A stretch of DNA of 64,000 nucleotides from Treponema_C sp050320395. GTDB taxonomy: Bacteria; Spirochaetota; Spirochaetia; Treponematales; Treponemataceae. Positions 43,712 through 53,172 of this stretch are shown here, in pieces; position 1 is the stretch's first letter; every line of letters starts with the position of its first letter. Under the pieces are notes generated by a model that was not told the origin of the DNA, ran no database searches, and was given only the letters and a program-made list of their open reading frames with translations. The translations under genes were made by a program, and so were the position numbers. The DNA lies in contig NZ_CP144459.1 in NCBI RefSeq assembly GCF_050320395.1, positions 1,116,001 through 1,180,000 on the forward strand, given 5' to 3'.

Positions 43712-43978
43712 ATGGAGACTGCTACGGCTAATGTTAGAAATTCTAAGGTTTTGAGCGTAAGCTTTCGACCTGAACTCTTTAATAAAATCAATTCTTACTG
43801 TGCGGAGCGTGGTTGTTCTCGTTCTTGGTTTGTAAGCAAGGCAGCCGAGCTTTACTTGAATGAGTGTCTTGAAGATAAGATTGATTATGAAACTGCTGTT
43901 GCCGCTTTTGAACGTTTTGAAAAAAGTGGTAAGCCCGGAATCTTGCTTGAAGATTTGAGAGAGAAACTGGGTGTATGA
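43712..43978 (+). CDS. RelB-like ribbon-helix-helix antitoxin
   Basis: 88 residues from ATG 43712 (GGAGG upstream); the open frame reaches 43676. The N-terminal ribbon-helix-helix pattern is SKVLSVSFRPELFNKINSYC followed by SRSWFVSKAAELYLNE. The C-terminal tail (FERFEKSGKPGILLEDLREKLGV) would be the toxin-binding part. Its stop overlaps the toxin start by four bases (ATGA). It should neutralise the RelE-type toxin and repress the operon through the palindrome upstream. Confidence 0.85.
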   Translation: METATANVRNSKVLSVSFRPELFNKINSYCAERGCSRSWFVSKAAELYLNECLEDKIDYETAVAAFERFEKSGKPGILLEDLREKLGV

Positions 43979-44238
43979 AAGTTATTTTTTCTGAAGAAGC
44001 GGAAAAGCAGATTACGAAACTTGACAAGCCTATCCAAAAGCGAATTTTTGATTATATGACTGATGTTGCCAACCTGTCGAATCCACGAGACCGAGGAAAA
44101 ATGCTTGTTGGAAATTTGTTCGGTTATTGGAGATACAGAGTTGGTGATTACAGAGTTCTGTGTAAGATTCAGGACCAAGAACTTGTTGTTTATGTTGTTG
44201 AGGTAGGGCACAGGCGAGCGGTTTATGACAACAAGTAG
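43975..44238 (+). CDS. RelE/ParE-family toxin
   Basis: 87 residues. MKVIFSEEAEKQITKLDKPIQKRI is a classic RelE/ParE start. GNLFGYWRYRVGDYRVLCKI and VYVVEVGHRRAVY give the conserved R-GDYR and H-R--VY motifs; the latter contains the catalytic residues of RelE mRNA interferases. Intact, and coupled to the antitoxin by ATGA. Its last 14 bases overlap the start of the HTH gene at 44225, making a three-gene unit. Confidence 0.9.
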   Translation: MKVIFSEEAEKQITKLDKPIQKRIFDYMTDVANLSNPRDRGKMLVGNLFGYWRYRVGDYRVLCKIQDQELVVYVVEVGHRRAVYDNK

Positions 44239-44590
44239 TTTGCTTGAAACATTCAAAAACAATCTTCCTCACAAACCTCACTGCGACAAAAACTATTCGG
44301 AGTCGATTTGCAAAAATCCGTTCAATACGGTTGAAGAAGATGATAACGAATCGTATGTCGAAATAACCCAAACCGATTGGTATAAAAATATTGTAAAGAA
44401 TCGGACACCGCAAAAAGCCTTGCGCTTGTTTCGTTATCGTGATAATTTAACACAAGCAGCGTTGGGAAAAAAATTGGGAATCCCTGCCCAGCATGTTTCG
44501 GGAATGGAAAACGGCCGCCGGACAATCAGTCCCCGCATGGCGCGGAAACTGGCGGATATTTTCGGCACAAGGTATCAAAACTTTTTATAA
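44225..44590 (+). CDS. XRE-family HTH protein, third gene of the relBE unit
   Basis: 121 residues, starting inside the relE end without its own ribosome site, so probably coupled. The C-terminal helix-turn-helix is LTQAALGKKLGIPAQHVSGMENGRRTISPRMA. The middle segment YVEITQTDWYKNIVKNRTPQ is shared with the HigA-like antitoxin at 40118. It may be a third regulator of relBE or the antitoxin of a toxin since lost. Its N-terminal 40 residues show no known domain. Confidence 0.8.
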   Translation: MTTSSLLETFKNNLPHKPHCDKNYSESICKNPFNTVEEDDNESYVEITQTDWYKNIVKNRTPQKALRLFRYRDNLTQAALGKKLGIPAQHVSGMENGRRTISPRMARKLADIFGTRYQNFL

Positions 44591-44601
44591 AGGAGATTTT
44601 A

Positions 44602-45069
44602 ATGAAAAAAATTATCTCATTAGTGCTTGCAGTAATCGGTATGTTGCTTTTGTTGGTTGCCTGTCCCAATACGGCCGGGGGAAATCCGGGAGGCGGAACG
44701 CCTCCGGGAGAAATCGATTATCTTGCGCGCCTTATCGGCACATGGCAAACTCCGGGATATGATGAAGGGGCATTTATTGAGTTTACTCACCCTACCGATT
44801 CGAATCAGCACTGTAAGTTTAAAGCTCAATGGATATTTACTGCTACAACGTATGCAATATCTAATGAAATTAAAGAATCGACAATTACAGGCATGCCTAA
44901 TGGAGTTGAAAACGATCCTCCTAAACCCTTATACGGCGTAGATGCCAACAATTATTATACGAGTGAAAAATTAAACAACGGTTCTCCGCATGATGGGCAT
45001 CCGATAAGTTATGAAATAAAAAATAATGCTTTATATATACTTGGAGCCGGTCCCCTGTATAAAAAATAA
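44602..45069 (+). CDS. Small putative lipoprotein
   Basis: 155 residues behind AAGGAG. The signal peptide ends in the lipobox LLVAC (Cys21). A Gly/Pro linker (TAGGNPGGGTPPGE) leads to a compact domain starting LARLIGTWQTPGY, reminiscent of lipocalin-like beta-barrels that begin GxW. Function unknown. It converges with the giant Ig-like lipoprotein at a shared terminator; both are element-encoded surface proteins. Confidence 0.75.
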   Translation: MKKIISLVLAVIGMLLLLVACPNTAGGNPGGGTPPGEIDYLARLIGTWQTPGYDEGAFIEFTHPTDSNQHCKFKAQWIFTATTYAISNEIKESTITGMPNGVENDPPKPLYGVDANNYYTSEKLNNGSPHDGHPISYEIKNNALYILGAGPLYKK

Positions 45070-45074
45070 ACAAC

Positions 45075-45106
45075 AAAGGGGGCTTATCAAATGACAAGCC
45101 CCCTTT
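45075..45106. terminator. Bidirectional terminator
   Basis: Stem AAAGGGGGCTT/AAGCCCCCTTT with a short imperfect inner stem, T-rich on both strands, between two converging lipoprotein genes. Confidence 0.9.
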
Positions 45107-45111
45107 TTATT

Positions 45112-48100
45112 TTACTGTTGATTATATGGGCAATTTCTTATTTCGGTATAAACCGGTATTGTTATTTTTTTATCTCTACCGTTATGGCGGTAAGACAACA
45201 CCAAATTATCGGTATGAACCGAGGATACAACTGTTTTATCGATTGAGTTTACCTTCTTCGCCCACCTGTTTATTTGTACGGCAGGATATGAGTCATACGA
45301 TGCATAATTTTCTGTTGAAGTGGGACCTGTGGGGCCATGAGCCCACAATCTAATGGCAGGAGCATACCAATCGGTATTTCTTTCAAAGTCTGTTATCTTT
45401 ACTCGCTGTGGACTCTCAAACATTTGTGTTTTTAAAGTTACTCCCGGTAAAGCCCCGGATATAGCAAGATGTATAGTGCTATCTCGTCCATGATTCATAG
45501 CTACAAAAGGATAAAAATAATGGGTACTCCATTCTTTGCCATGGGTGGTCCATGTTGGGCTTGATCGACGACGTTTCCATGTTATAACACTCCGATTTCC
45601 TTGACATTCAAACCAGCAATCTCTATCTACAAGATAGACCTGTTCGACGGTATCCTTTGGATGCACCAGTTTATATGTATTTTCTCCTACCCCGGCTTTG
45701 ACGGTTATAGGACTTGTTGAATCCTTATGTACAATTACCGGCGGGCTGAACGACCAATCGGCATTCAGCTCCTGCGCACCGAAACCGAGTTCCACCTCTT
45801 CTCCGTCCCCGATGATAAGAATTCCGGTTGTTTCATCATAACGGCTGAAAGAGCCGGTTTTTGAGATAATCGACGGGCGGATGTTTAAGTTCTGGTAGTG
45901 GAAATACAATTTACATTCCCGGATCATATTCGGGAACGGCTGTTCCGGACTTACGTTCGTATTAAATGCCGTAACCCTCAGCGTTGTATCTCCTTCCCCG
46001 GTGGGAGTAAGTACAATCTGCCTCTTTGCCGTATCGACATAAACATCGGCAACACCGTCGCTTGTCATAAAGGTTTCGATACGTGCATTTTCCGGATGCA
46101 CCTCATACGGGATGATAAACTTATCGGGATTATTCGGATCATAGCGCGGCTCACTCTTAATTTGCGATTTACCTAAAGTAAGCTTGTAGTCCCAAGCAGT
46201 CGTGATACTCAAGTTAGCCCGCATGCTGTTGGAAATTCCTGACAGATTCGTTACGGCAAGACCTCCCATAGGATTTTCTTTTATGCCGGTAATACGCACA
46301 ACCTTTGCGGCTGTATCTACCTGATAGGTAATGTATTCGTTTGTATTTACAAACCATTGTATGTTGGCATCATCCGGCACAAGGGTATATTTCACCGTCT
46401 TTGTTTGTCCCGGCTGTACCCGCAGCGTTTGTGTGTCAAAAGAAAATTGACGGCTTGCCGTTACCACAACATCGCAGCTTGCTTTTCCTCCGTTCCATTC
46501 GGCTGATACCTTTGTACGTCCTGAAGCAAGTCCGTAAATTGCAACGGTTTTGCCCGAACCGAGTATACTTACAATATCAAGATTATTAACCTTATCGGCT
46601 GACCAGGTAATATTGCCGTAATCCGCAGCCGTACCGTTATCGATTGTTGCGGTAATCTCGATTGTTTTGCCGGTTTCAAGTGCCATATAACTTTTATTAA
46701 GGGATATGCCCTGATCACTTCCGGTTACTTCAATGTAAATAGAGAAAACCGTATCGGTTTTTTCATGGGTGATTTTAAGCGTCGTTTCTCCGGGTTTTAA
46801 GGGCTTTAACAGTACCGTAGACCCTGTCGTACCGACAAGCTTTACGATTGCAGGATTATCGACCGCCCATTGCAGATTATACTGATCCGTCGGTAAGACA
46901 TCTTGACCTACAAGCTGTGCGGTAACGGAGCGTTGATTATCGGTTACTTTAAAGCTTAATACATTCGTACTTGAAGTTATATGCGGTAATGTTTGTGCCG
47001 CAGCTTGTTTGACGTACACAAGCATATCCGATTTTGCTCCGGACGGGCTTGTTGCCGTAACTGTTGCCGTACCCGGCGCAACGGCGGTAAGTTGTGCAAC
47101 CTTATTCGTACCGCCGATAGTAACAATTCGCGGGTTATCCGTTGTATATACGATTTTTCCGCTGTAATCGTTTTCCATTGCCGGAACTTTCATCGAAACA
47201 AATTGCGTATCGCCTTCGGTCATCGTAAGATTGGTCATCGAAAACTCAAATTTCGAGTACTCGGTAACGCGCACGGTTAACTCTCCATCGAGAGCCTTCG
47301 GATGCGTTATTGTAATTTTTGCCGTTCCCTCGGCTCTCGGTTTTATCACGGCCGTATTTGCCGTTGCGGTAAGGTCGATAACATTATAATTGTCCGCATA
47401 CCACTTAAAGCCGTACATATCTTCGGGTTTACCTCCGACCAGTGTTGCCGTTACGGTTTGTTCCGAATCCGCAGGCTTTAAGGATAAGATGTTTGCAGGA
47501 CTTGTTTTAATGTATAGTGCAGGCCCCGTGATAACCTTATCTACGACAACTTTTATCGGGTACGGATATTGTGCTTTCGGGTGTTGTACGGTAATCAACG
47601 CATCTCCCGGGGCAAGACCGCGTACCACCGCATTTTGACCGTTGGCAACCATACTGATGATATCTGCACGGTCAAATGACCACGTAAAATCACTGTTATC
47701 TGCGAGGGTACCGCCCATGAGATTAACGTTTATTGATTTTGCGGCTCCTCCTGCTGTAAGGGGTACAATATTCTGATTGTTCGTTATGAACGGATGGTCT
47801 GCGGCATCCGGCACATCTTCTTGCACTTCCACGGTGATTTCCAAAGGATAGGTACAGCCGGTATGCCTGACTTCAATATGTGCAATCCCCTCATTAAGCG
47901 CTTTGAAGATTGCCTGATGACCGCTTGAGATAACCTGTACAACCCCCGGATTGTCTTTGACCGCCCATGCATAGGTTCCTGCATTATCCTGCGGAGCATT
48001 GGCAACTCTCACTTGTACGTTTTGTTGACTGCCTTTTCGTAATACAACAACGTTTTGACTTGTGGTAAGGAACGGCATTGTTGCAAGCTCATCGGCACTG

Positions 48101-50775
48101 TTACCGACCAAGACGAGAACCTTCTTGTCCATGTTCGGCGCTTCCGGGTGCGATACCGTAAGCTGTGCCTGCCCGGGGGATTTCGGGACGACAAAACAGG
48201 AGTTTTGCAAGGGAGTAATTTCCGCAATTGCAGGATTATCGAGTTGCCAGGTAAAATTCTTATTGACCGACGATGAGTTTTCAAGATGAGCATTGATTTT
48301 TTGACCGCTTCCGCCGTTTACCAGACCGATTACATCTTGGCTGACCTCTACATACGGCGTCTTAATGCTTGGGCTTATGTACTGATTTCCGACTCGGACG
48401 GTAATAAACAATTCGTTTTCGGATTCAGGATGAGCAACTTTTATTTTCGTTTCCCCTTCGCCAACAGATGTTACCGTTGCTTTATTGCCGTTCTGCACGA
48501 CCGAACACACTGTAGTATCAAAACCGGTCCAAGTGATGGCGCTATATTTTTCGGGGGGCAATTTGACCGGCGTTACATTTATTATTTGCGTTTCATTTGC
48601 GTTTGTAAATTGCACGACGTTTCGTCCGGTAGTCAAATAAGTCGGAGAGGGAATAACTCCCAAATCGGTACCGGCGGGAAATACGGTTATTTGAAATTCA
48701 ACCGGCTTTATACATTGAGGATGACGCGCCGTAACGGTTGCCGTGCCGGCAGAAAGACCTTTTATAACACATTCGGCATTCGTTGTTCCCGTTTCAATAG
48801 ATAGGGAGGTTGGATTGGAATTATGCCATTGAATATTACCGATTTCCGTTGCATCCAAACCGATAGTATATACATACAGGTATTCTGCTTCCCCGTTTGC
48901 CACAACATTATATTGATTTTTTGACGTGTACAGCACTTTTTTTGCTTCAAGTTCTTCTTGTGTGGCTGCCGTATATACCAGTATTTTCTTCGGATGTTGT
49001 GCTTTCGGGTGCGATATACTCACAAACGATTCACCGACACCTGTTGCCGTAAGATTCGCCGAAACTCCGTTGACAGCCGAAAGATTCACCACATTGCTAT
49101 TTTCATTTTGCCAGTCAAGCTGTTGTTCATCTCCTATAACTGTATTTCCGGTAAGTGTTACAACCGTTTTACGGGATTCGCCGACTACAATACCGATCAC
49201 ATCCTGTCCCAAGATATGCAAAGGCGCATCAAGTAATGCTGTTTCCGGTAAAACTGTAACCAGAACTTCTCTCGGGACTACTATCTTCGGGTGCGATATA
49301 CTGATAACCGCCGTTCCTTCTTTTTTAGGTTTGATATATGCTTTTCCATCGGTATAACTGGAGAACACAGATCGTGCATAAGCAACAATCCCATGCGTCG
49401 TATTAAGCTCTATGATACTGCGGTTGTTCACAGTCCATTTAAATTGTGCTTCATCGCCCGGTTCTCCTCCGGCAAGCGAGATATTTAATGTCGTGTCGGC
49501 AGCTCCTACTTTGGTACGAATATAGTCTTGACTTGTGGTTATATACATGCCGCCGTCAATAGACCCGGCCGGATGATTTTGCACAAATACAAGAATTTCC
49601 CTGGGATATTTTGCTAAAGGATGTGTTACGGTAATTTTACCGGTACCGTTTGATTTTCCCTGTACACCGCAAGAGTTTTGAAACGGCGATAATTCCAATA
49701 GAGTATCGTCTTCGGTAGACCATATGAATTCACCTATATCAAAATCACCTTCGGCTCCCGTTAATTGCGCCGTAACGGATTGAGGCGCGGTTCCTTCAAG
49801 AGTAAGTTTTGTTACCGACGGTTCGATGATGACATTCTTTACAATTGTTACTACCTTGCATCGTATAAGATACGGATATTGTGCTTTCGGGTGCGATACC
49901 TGCACAAAGGCCGTACCGCTTTTAACGGGAGTTATAACACAATTTTTCCCGTTCGCCAAAATCGATATACAAGATGCATCAGATTCGGCATTATTTAAGA
50001 CAGACCACCGGAAGAACGGATTATCGCTTTCCTCACCGTTTATAAGGTTAACTAGTGCCATTTTATCGCCGGCATTACGGTCAAGCACCATAATGTTCTG
50101 ATTATTGGTTATATATACGGCCTTTTCCGCATCGGGTTTGACAAATACCAGAAATGTATATGGATACGTGGCAAGAGGATGCGTTACCGTAACTTGTGCA
50201 ATACCGTTTTCCTTAGCTGTTATGTATGCGCTTTGTCCGCTTCCTTCAAGCGAGGCAATATTTGACTTATCGATACTCCATTGAAATGCGGCCATATCGG
50301 CAGCACTTCCGCCTTTTAATGCGACTTGAACCCGCTTCGATACTCCCTGTTCCAATTCCAATGCGATAGTAGTGGAGTTTATTTGAGGGGAATTTTCGAC
50401 GGTCGGATCAACTCCGGTAACCGATATAACACAGGCGGTCGATATACCGTTATCGGCAATGGCTTTCAGTATAACATTGCCGTTTCGCTTACCGGTAACC
50501 GAGACACCGGAGCGGTCTCCTTCAACCGATATAATATCCGGAATATTTGTTGAGTAAGAAACAGAGCCGCCTGCATTTGAGGGGCTTACCGTCAAGGGTA
50601 TATATTCCATCCCCCCGATACCGAGTGATACGGATGAGCGGCCGAAGCGCAAAGCGGTTATTGGAACAGAACCGTTTTGTGATTTTTCTTGTACTTCTTT
50701 CGGGTCAAGAAACAGAGAACAACCGGCAATTATCGAAAGTAAGATACCTATAATTATATAGCTATATTTTTTCAT
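45112..50775 (-). CDS. Giant Ig-like (BIG2-type) repeat lipoprotein
   Basis: 1887 residues. The signal ends SIIAGC (lipid Cys19), so it is membrane anchored. From about 40 to 1590 there are some 16 repeats of roughly 90-95 residues. Each runs: a threshold strand (ITTSQN-V-L), a central W---N--I, then G-A-ITV-HPKAQYP---V-V. These are bacterial Ig-like group 2 domains. The repeated HPKAQYP motif gives short DNA-level repeats (for example TGCTTTCGGGTG on the plus strand). The last 290 residues form a different, Trp/Tyr-rich domain (WSTHYFYPFVAMNHGR), perhaps the binding tip. Likely a long surface rod for adhesion; unusual as cargo of a small element. RBS AGGAG. Confidence 0.88.
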   Translation of the reverse strand: MKKYSYIIIGILLSIIAGCSLFLDPKEVQEKSQNGSVPITALRFGRSSVSLGIGGMEYIPLTVSPSNAGGSVSYSTNIPDIISVEGDRSGVSVTGKRNGNVILKAIADNGISTACVISVTGVDPTVENSPQINSTTIALELEQGVSKRVQVALKGGSAADMAAFQWSIDKSNIASLEGSGQSAYITAKENGIAQVTVTHPLATYPYTFLVFVKPDAEKAVYITNNQNIMVLDRNAGDKMALVNLINGEESDNPFFRWSVLNNAESDASCISILANGKNCVITPVKSGTAFVQVSHPKAQYPYLIRCKVVTIVKNVIIEPSVTKLTLEGTAPQSVTAQLTGAEGDFDIGEFIWSTEDDTLLELSPFQNSCGVQGKSNGTGKITVTHPLAKYPREILVFVQNHPAGSIDGGMYITTSQDYIRTKVGAADTTLNISLAGGEPGDEAQFKWTVNNRSIIELNTTHGIVAYARSVFSSYTDGKAYIKPKKEGTAVISISHPKIVVPREVLVTVLPETALLDAPLHILGQDVIGIVVGESRKTVVTLTGNTVIGDEQQLDWQNENSNVVNLSAVNGVSANLTATGVGESFVSISHPKAQHPKKILVYTAATQEELEAKKVLYTSKNQYNVVANGEAEYLYVYTIGLDATEIGNIQWHNSNPTSLSIETGTTNAECVIKGLSAGTATVTARHPQCIKPVEFQITVFPAGTDLGVIPSPTYLTTGRNVVQFTNANETQIINVTPVKLPPEKYSAITWTGFDTTVCSVVQNGNKATVTSVGEGETKIKVAHPESENELFITVRVGNQYISPSIKTPYVEVSQDVIGLVNGGSGQKINAHLENSSSVNKNFTWQLDNPAIAEITPLQNSCFVVPKSPGQAQLTVSHPEAPNMDKKVLVLVGNSADELATMPFLTTSQNVVVLRKGSQQNVQVRVANAPQDNAGTYAWAVKDNPGVVQVISSGHQAIFKALNEGIAHIEVRHTGCTYPLEITVEVQEDVPDAADHPFITNNQNIVPLTAGGAAKSINVNLMGGTLADNSDFTWSFDRADIISMVANGQNAVVRGLAPGDALITVQHPKAQYPYPIKVVVDKVITGPALYIKTSPANILSLKPADSEQTVTATLVGGKPEDMYGFKWYADNYNVIDLTATANTAVIKPRAEGTAKITITHPKALDGELTVRVTEYSKFEFSMTNLTMTEGDTQFVSMKVPAMENDYSGKIVYTTDNPRIVTIGGTNKVAQLTAVAPGTATVTATSPSGAKSDMLVYVKQAAAQTLPHITSSTNVLSFKVTDNQRSVTAQLVGQDVLPTDQYNLQWAVDNPAIVKLVGTTGSTVLLKPLKPGETTLKITHEKTDTVFSIYIEVTGSDQGISLNKSYMALETGKTIEITATIDNGTAADYGNITWSADKVNNLDIVSILGSGKTVAIYGLASGRTKVSAEWNGGKASCDVVVTASRQFSFDTQTLRVQPGQTKTVKYTLVPDDANIQWFVNTNEYITYQVDTAAKVVRITGIKENPMGGLAVTNLSGISNSMRANLSITTAWDYKLTLGKSQIKSEPRYDPNNPDKFIIPYEVHPENARIETFMTSDGVADVYVDTAKRQIVLTPTGEGDTTLRVTAFNTNVSPEQPFPNMIRECKLYFHYQNLNIRPSIISKTGSFSRYDETTGILIIGDGEEVELGFGAQELNADWSFSPPVIVHKDSTSPITVKAGVGENTYKLVHPKDTVEQVYLVDRDCWFECQGNRSVITWKRRRSSPTWTTHGKEWSTHYFYPFVAMNHGRDSTIHLAISGALPGVTLKTQMFESPQRVKITDFERNTDWYAPAIRLWAHGPTGPTSTENYASYDSYPAVQINRWAKKVNSIDKTVVSSVHTDNLVLSYRHNGRDKKITIPVYTEIRNCPYNQQ

Positions 50776-50907
50776 TGAAATCTCCTATAAAAAATTGTAG
50801 GGAATATAAGTTTCCCGGTTTAATAAAAGTGAACCTCCTTTCCATACCGATTGTTTCGTATGGGAAATTTAAATATTGTTTGTTTTATGCTCTTGTGTAT
50901 TCATAAT
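50776..50907 (-). promoter_or_regulatory. Leader region of the giant lipoprotein gene
   Basis: Between the ArdC-like gene and the lipoprotein there are 132 bases. On the minus strand a hairpin (TTTCC-ATAC/GTAT-GGAAA with a bulged C) is followed at once by AGGAGG with no start codon at normal distance. A smaller hairpin (GGGAA/TTCCC) and the true site ATAGGAG follow. This may be a structured leader; no ligand class is recognised. Confidence 0.35.
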
Positions 50908-51741
50908 TTACTCCCGCTCCATTTCGGCTGTACGTTCGTGCTGTTTTTGCTTTGTTTTCTGTACTGTACGGGTTTGATCGCGTTCCAATTGTTTTCCGGG
51001 AGCACAAAGTCTGTCCTTTGTTACTTCACTTTGATATACGGTTCTCAGCAGTGTATCCGTTGTCATTTTTGTATGCTTAAAATTGTTGAGTTGTTCCGCG
51101 TTGAGTACCGGTCTGTAGGGAATATGCAATTCTTGTGCAAGCCTATATTGGGTTATACCTGTTGCCAATGCACTCATCTCTTTGGGCACCGAACGGACTA
51201 CTTCGTTTAGAAGTTTATCCGTAATCGATCTTATATCTTTCATCCCTGTATTTTGCATAATGTTTAATGCCTTTGCTGCGATAATCTGTTTACCGATAAC
51301 GAATTCTTTGTCATGTGAAAGCACATAATTTTGCAGCTGTTCGGCATTATACATAAAATAGTATCTCTGACGAGGTTTTTGTCCGTTAAAACGCTCCCCC
51401 GTTGCAGGGTGTACGTTTACCGGAGGGGTATATTTATTAACGTAGGCAATAGGAGTTGCAATCTCGTTAGGTTTTACCTTTATGTTTAATGTTTTTAATT
51501 CATGTAAAGAAAGCCAACGCGAGTCCTTATATCCTTTTTGTGCGGCGCGCATTTCAAGAATAATTGAATTTATACCGCCGAATATGACACCGCTATTCGG
51601 ATTATATGCAAGACCGCGTTCCGGTAATCCTTCTTTCATCCATGGGGCTTTTGCATTAAGCGTTATATCGGTATATAGCCTTGAAAAACATTTATAAAAA
51701 TCTTCATCCCGATAATTTTTTTCTGCAGCAGATGTTTCCAT
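50908..51741 (-). CDS. ArdC-like ssDNA-binding protein 1
   Basis: 277 residues behind GGGAG. The N-terminal domain has the ArdC pattern: APWMKEG, then the NPNSG turn, FGGINSIIL, GYKDSRWLSLHELKTLNIKVKPNE and IAYVNKY. This resembles the ArdC N-terminal domain in the polyvalent protein. The second half is helical and ends in a basic, Gln/Lys/Arg-rich tail. There is no peptidase domain. ArdC-type proteins coat incoming single strands and block restriction. It is 58 bases downstream of a second, related gene and probably in one transcript. Confidence 0.72.
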   Translation of the reverse strand: METSAAEKNYRDEDFYKCFSRLYTDITLNAKAPWMKEGLPERGLAYNPNSGVIFGGINSIILEMRAAQKGYKDSRWLSLHELKTLNIKVKPNEIATPIAYVNKYTPPVNVHPATGERFNGQKPRQRYYFMYNAEQLQNYVLSHDKEFVIGKQIIAAKALNIMQNTGMKDIRSITDKLLNEVVRSVPKEMSALATGITQYRLAQELHIPYRPVLNAEQLNNFKHTKMTTDTLLRTVYQSEVTKDRLCAPGKQLERDQTRTVQKTKQKQHERTAEMERE

Positions 51742-51799
51742 AATCTCCCTCTTTTAGTTTGTTTTATGGGTTTTTGAAAAAAAGTTATGTGATCATCCG

Positions 51800-52594
51800 C
51801 TATAATTCCAATCCGATGTTTTTTTCGTTTTTTTGTTCTTTTTGACGAAAAGAATCCTGCGATTTCTCTATTATTTTCTTAGAAGTATCACTTGCATCCT
51901 TCGCGACATAAAAGAACATTCCGGGATTCGCCTTTTCAATATATTCTTTTACTTGTTCTGTGCGATTAAGCCCTCTTGGTTCGTACGGTGTATGAGTTGC
52001 AATCGAAGTAAGCCAATTGGTAATATCTGCCCGTAATGTTTCTTGAGAATGATATGTCTTGTCTTTGCCCTGACCGGTTGTTTGCGGCCGGTAAATCGGG
52101 GGTTGTTCTTGCGAAACGGTATATGTCTTTTCATATGGGGGAATCTTAGACAGCTGTGCGGCATTCCAATAGTAATTATATTTAATACTGTCATCGGCAC
52201 CCCGAAAGCCCATTACAGTAGCTTTTTCATTGTGGCCGATATGATATCCGTTTGAAAAAATATCTTTTCTGGAGTACCATCTCGGATCGGAAGAACCGAG
52301 TTCCTGTTCTCGGATTTTTAACCACACTGCGGTAAATCCTTGGGGTTCATAGTTTGTTTCAGGAAAATAAGATAATCGGGTGTCGCCGTTGTGGCTTTTT
52401 AACCACGGTGCTTCTTTTGTGTCAACCAATTTACTTATGGTTGATTTTACCTTTTCTCGAAAAGTTTCGTACTTCTTTTGATCAACGTCGAGCTTGTCCC
52501 GTTCAGCGGCCTCTGTTTTCAGAGCCTCGAAACGGGCATTCATTTGCTGTTTTTTGACTTGGGTATTATTATCCCCATAAAACGCACTACTCAT
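51800..52594 (-). CDS. ArdC-like ssDNA-binding protein 2
   Basis: 264 residues from the ATG at 52594 (AAGGA upstream); the frame is open to 52660 but that part covers the promoter. After a charged coiled region (about 10-60) come the ArdC-like landmarks APWLKSH, GFTAVWLKIRE, SSDPRWYSRKDIFSNGYHIGHNEKA and YYWNAAQLSKIPPY. It is more divergent than its neighbour. No catalytic residues are seen. Likely a second antirestriction or ssDNA-binding factor of the element; the exact partner is unknown. Confidence 0.65.
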   Translation of the reverse strand: MSSAFYGDNNTQVKKQQMNARFEALKTEAAERDKLDVDQKKYETFREKVKSTISKLVDTKEAPWLKSHNGDTRLSYFPETNYEPQGFTAVWLKIREQELGSSDPRWYSRKDIFSNGYHIGHNEKATVMGFRGADDSIKYNYYWNAAQLSKIPPYEKTYTVSQEQPPIYRPQTTGQGKDKTYHSQETLRADITNWLTSIATHTPYEPRGLNRTEQVKEYIEKANPGMFFYVAKDASDTSKKIIEKSQDSFRQKEQKNEKNIGLEL

Positions 52595-52631
52595 AAAGAG
52601 GTCCTTTTTATTTTGTTTTATGGGTATATGT

Positions 52632-52660
52632 AATGTAAAACACTGTTGTAGTTGTGTCAA
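52632..52660 (-). promoter_or_regulatory. Promoter of the ArdC-like pair
   Basis: Minus strand: TTGACA (52660-52655), 17-bp spacer, TACATT (52637-52632). Confidence 0.65.
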
Positions 52661-52677
52661 GAGGATAATCGACGGTC

Positions 52678-52706
52678 TTGACGGTTTGTATTTTGTCTAT
52701 TATATT
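52678..52706 (+). promoter_or_regulatory. Promoter of the 143-residue/PilZ operon
   Basis: TTGACG (52678-52683), 17-bp spacer, TATATT (52701-52706). It diverges from the ArdC promoter with 17 bases between the -35 boxes, so the two may be controlled together. Confidence 0.65.
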
Positions 52707-52740
52707 CGATCTGCCCATAAACAAACGCGGAGAAACAATT

Positions 52741-53172
52741 ATGCAAAACTTTCTTCACGTTTTTGTTCCTCATAAGGAAAACAGTTTTTATACGTTATAT
52801 GTATTCGGTTGCTACGAAGAAAAAATACCTATACTGAACGGTACGGATTTTAGTTTTACTCCCGGAGCCCTTCTTGTTTTGTATTATACCTATCCGGCTC
52901 ATCGGCGTGCGTATATTGTGCGTTTCACTGAAAACGGGAAAACTGAACTCCCCGGGTTATCGGAGCCGATACATAAAATCATATGTGTGTATGCGTCAAA
53001 AGTCGATAAGTTGAAAAAAGCTTTATCCTATATCGGCGAGCATTATTGTCCTCCGTTTATACTGCCGGATATGTTTTATCTTCGACTGGAACGTCTTTTA
53101 CTCCGAAAAGGCAAGCTGAATTATGAAGCGTTGCGGAGCTTGTGTGAGCAACAAATACGGGAGGCATTATGA
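52741..53172 (+). CDS. Element-encoded protein of unknown function
   Basis: 143 residues from ATG 52741 (GGAGAAAC upstream). The N-terminus (FLHVFVPHKENSFYTLYVFG) is beta-rich and the C-terminus (LERLLLRKGKLNYEALRSLC) helical; no domain is recognised. Its stop overlaps the PilZ start (ATGA), so the two proteins are made together and may act together, for example as a signalling pair. Confidence 0.65.
   Translation: MQNFLHVFVPHKENSFYTLYVFGCYEEKIPILNGTDFSFTPGALLVLYYTYPAHRRAYIVRFTENGKTELPGLSEPIHKIICVYASKVDKLKKALSYIGEHYCPPFILPDMFYLRLERLLLRKGKLNYEALRSLCEQQIREAL

Noticed and set aside
50776..50907. Known riboswitch upstream of the giant lipoprotein
   Set aside because: Hairpins are present but no conserved riboswitch core could be recognised; left as a possible structured leader only.
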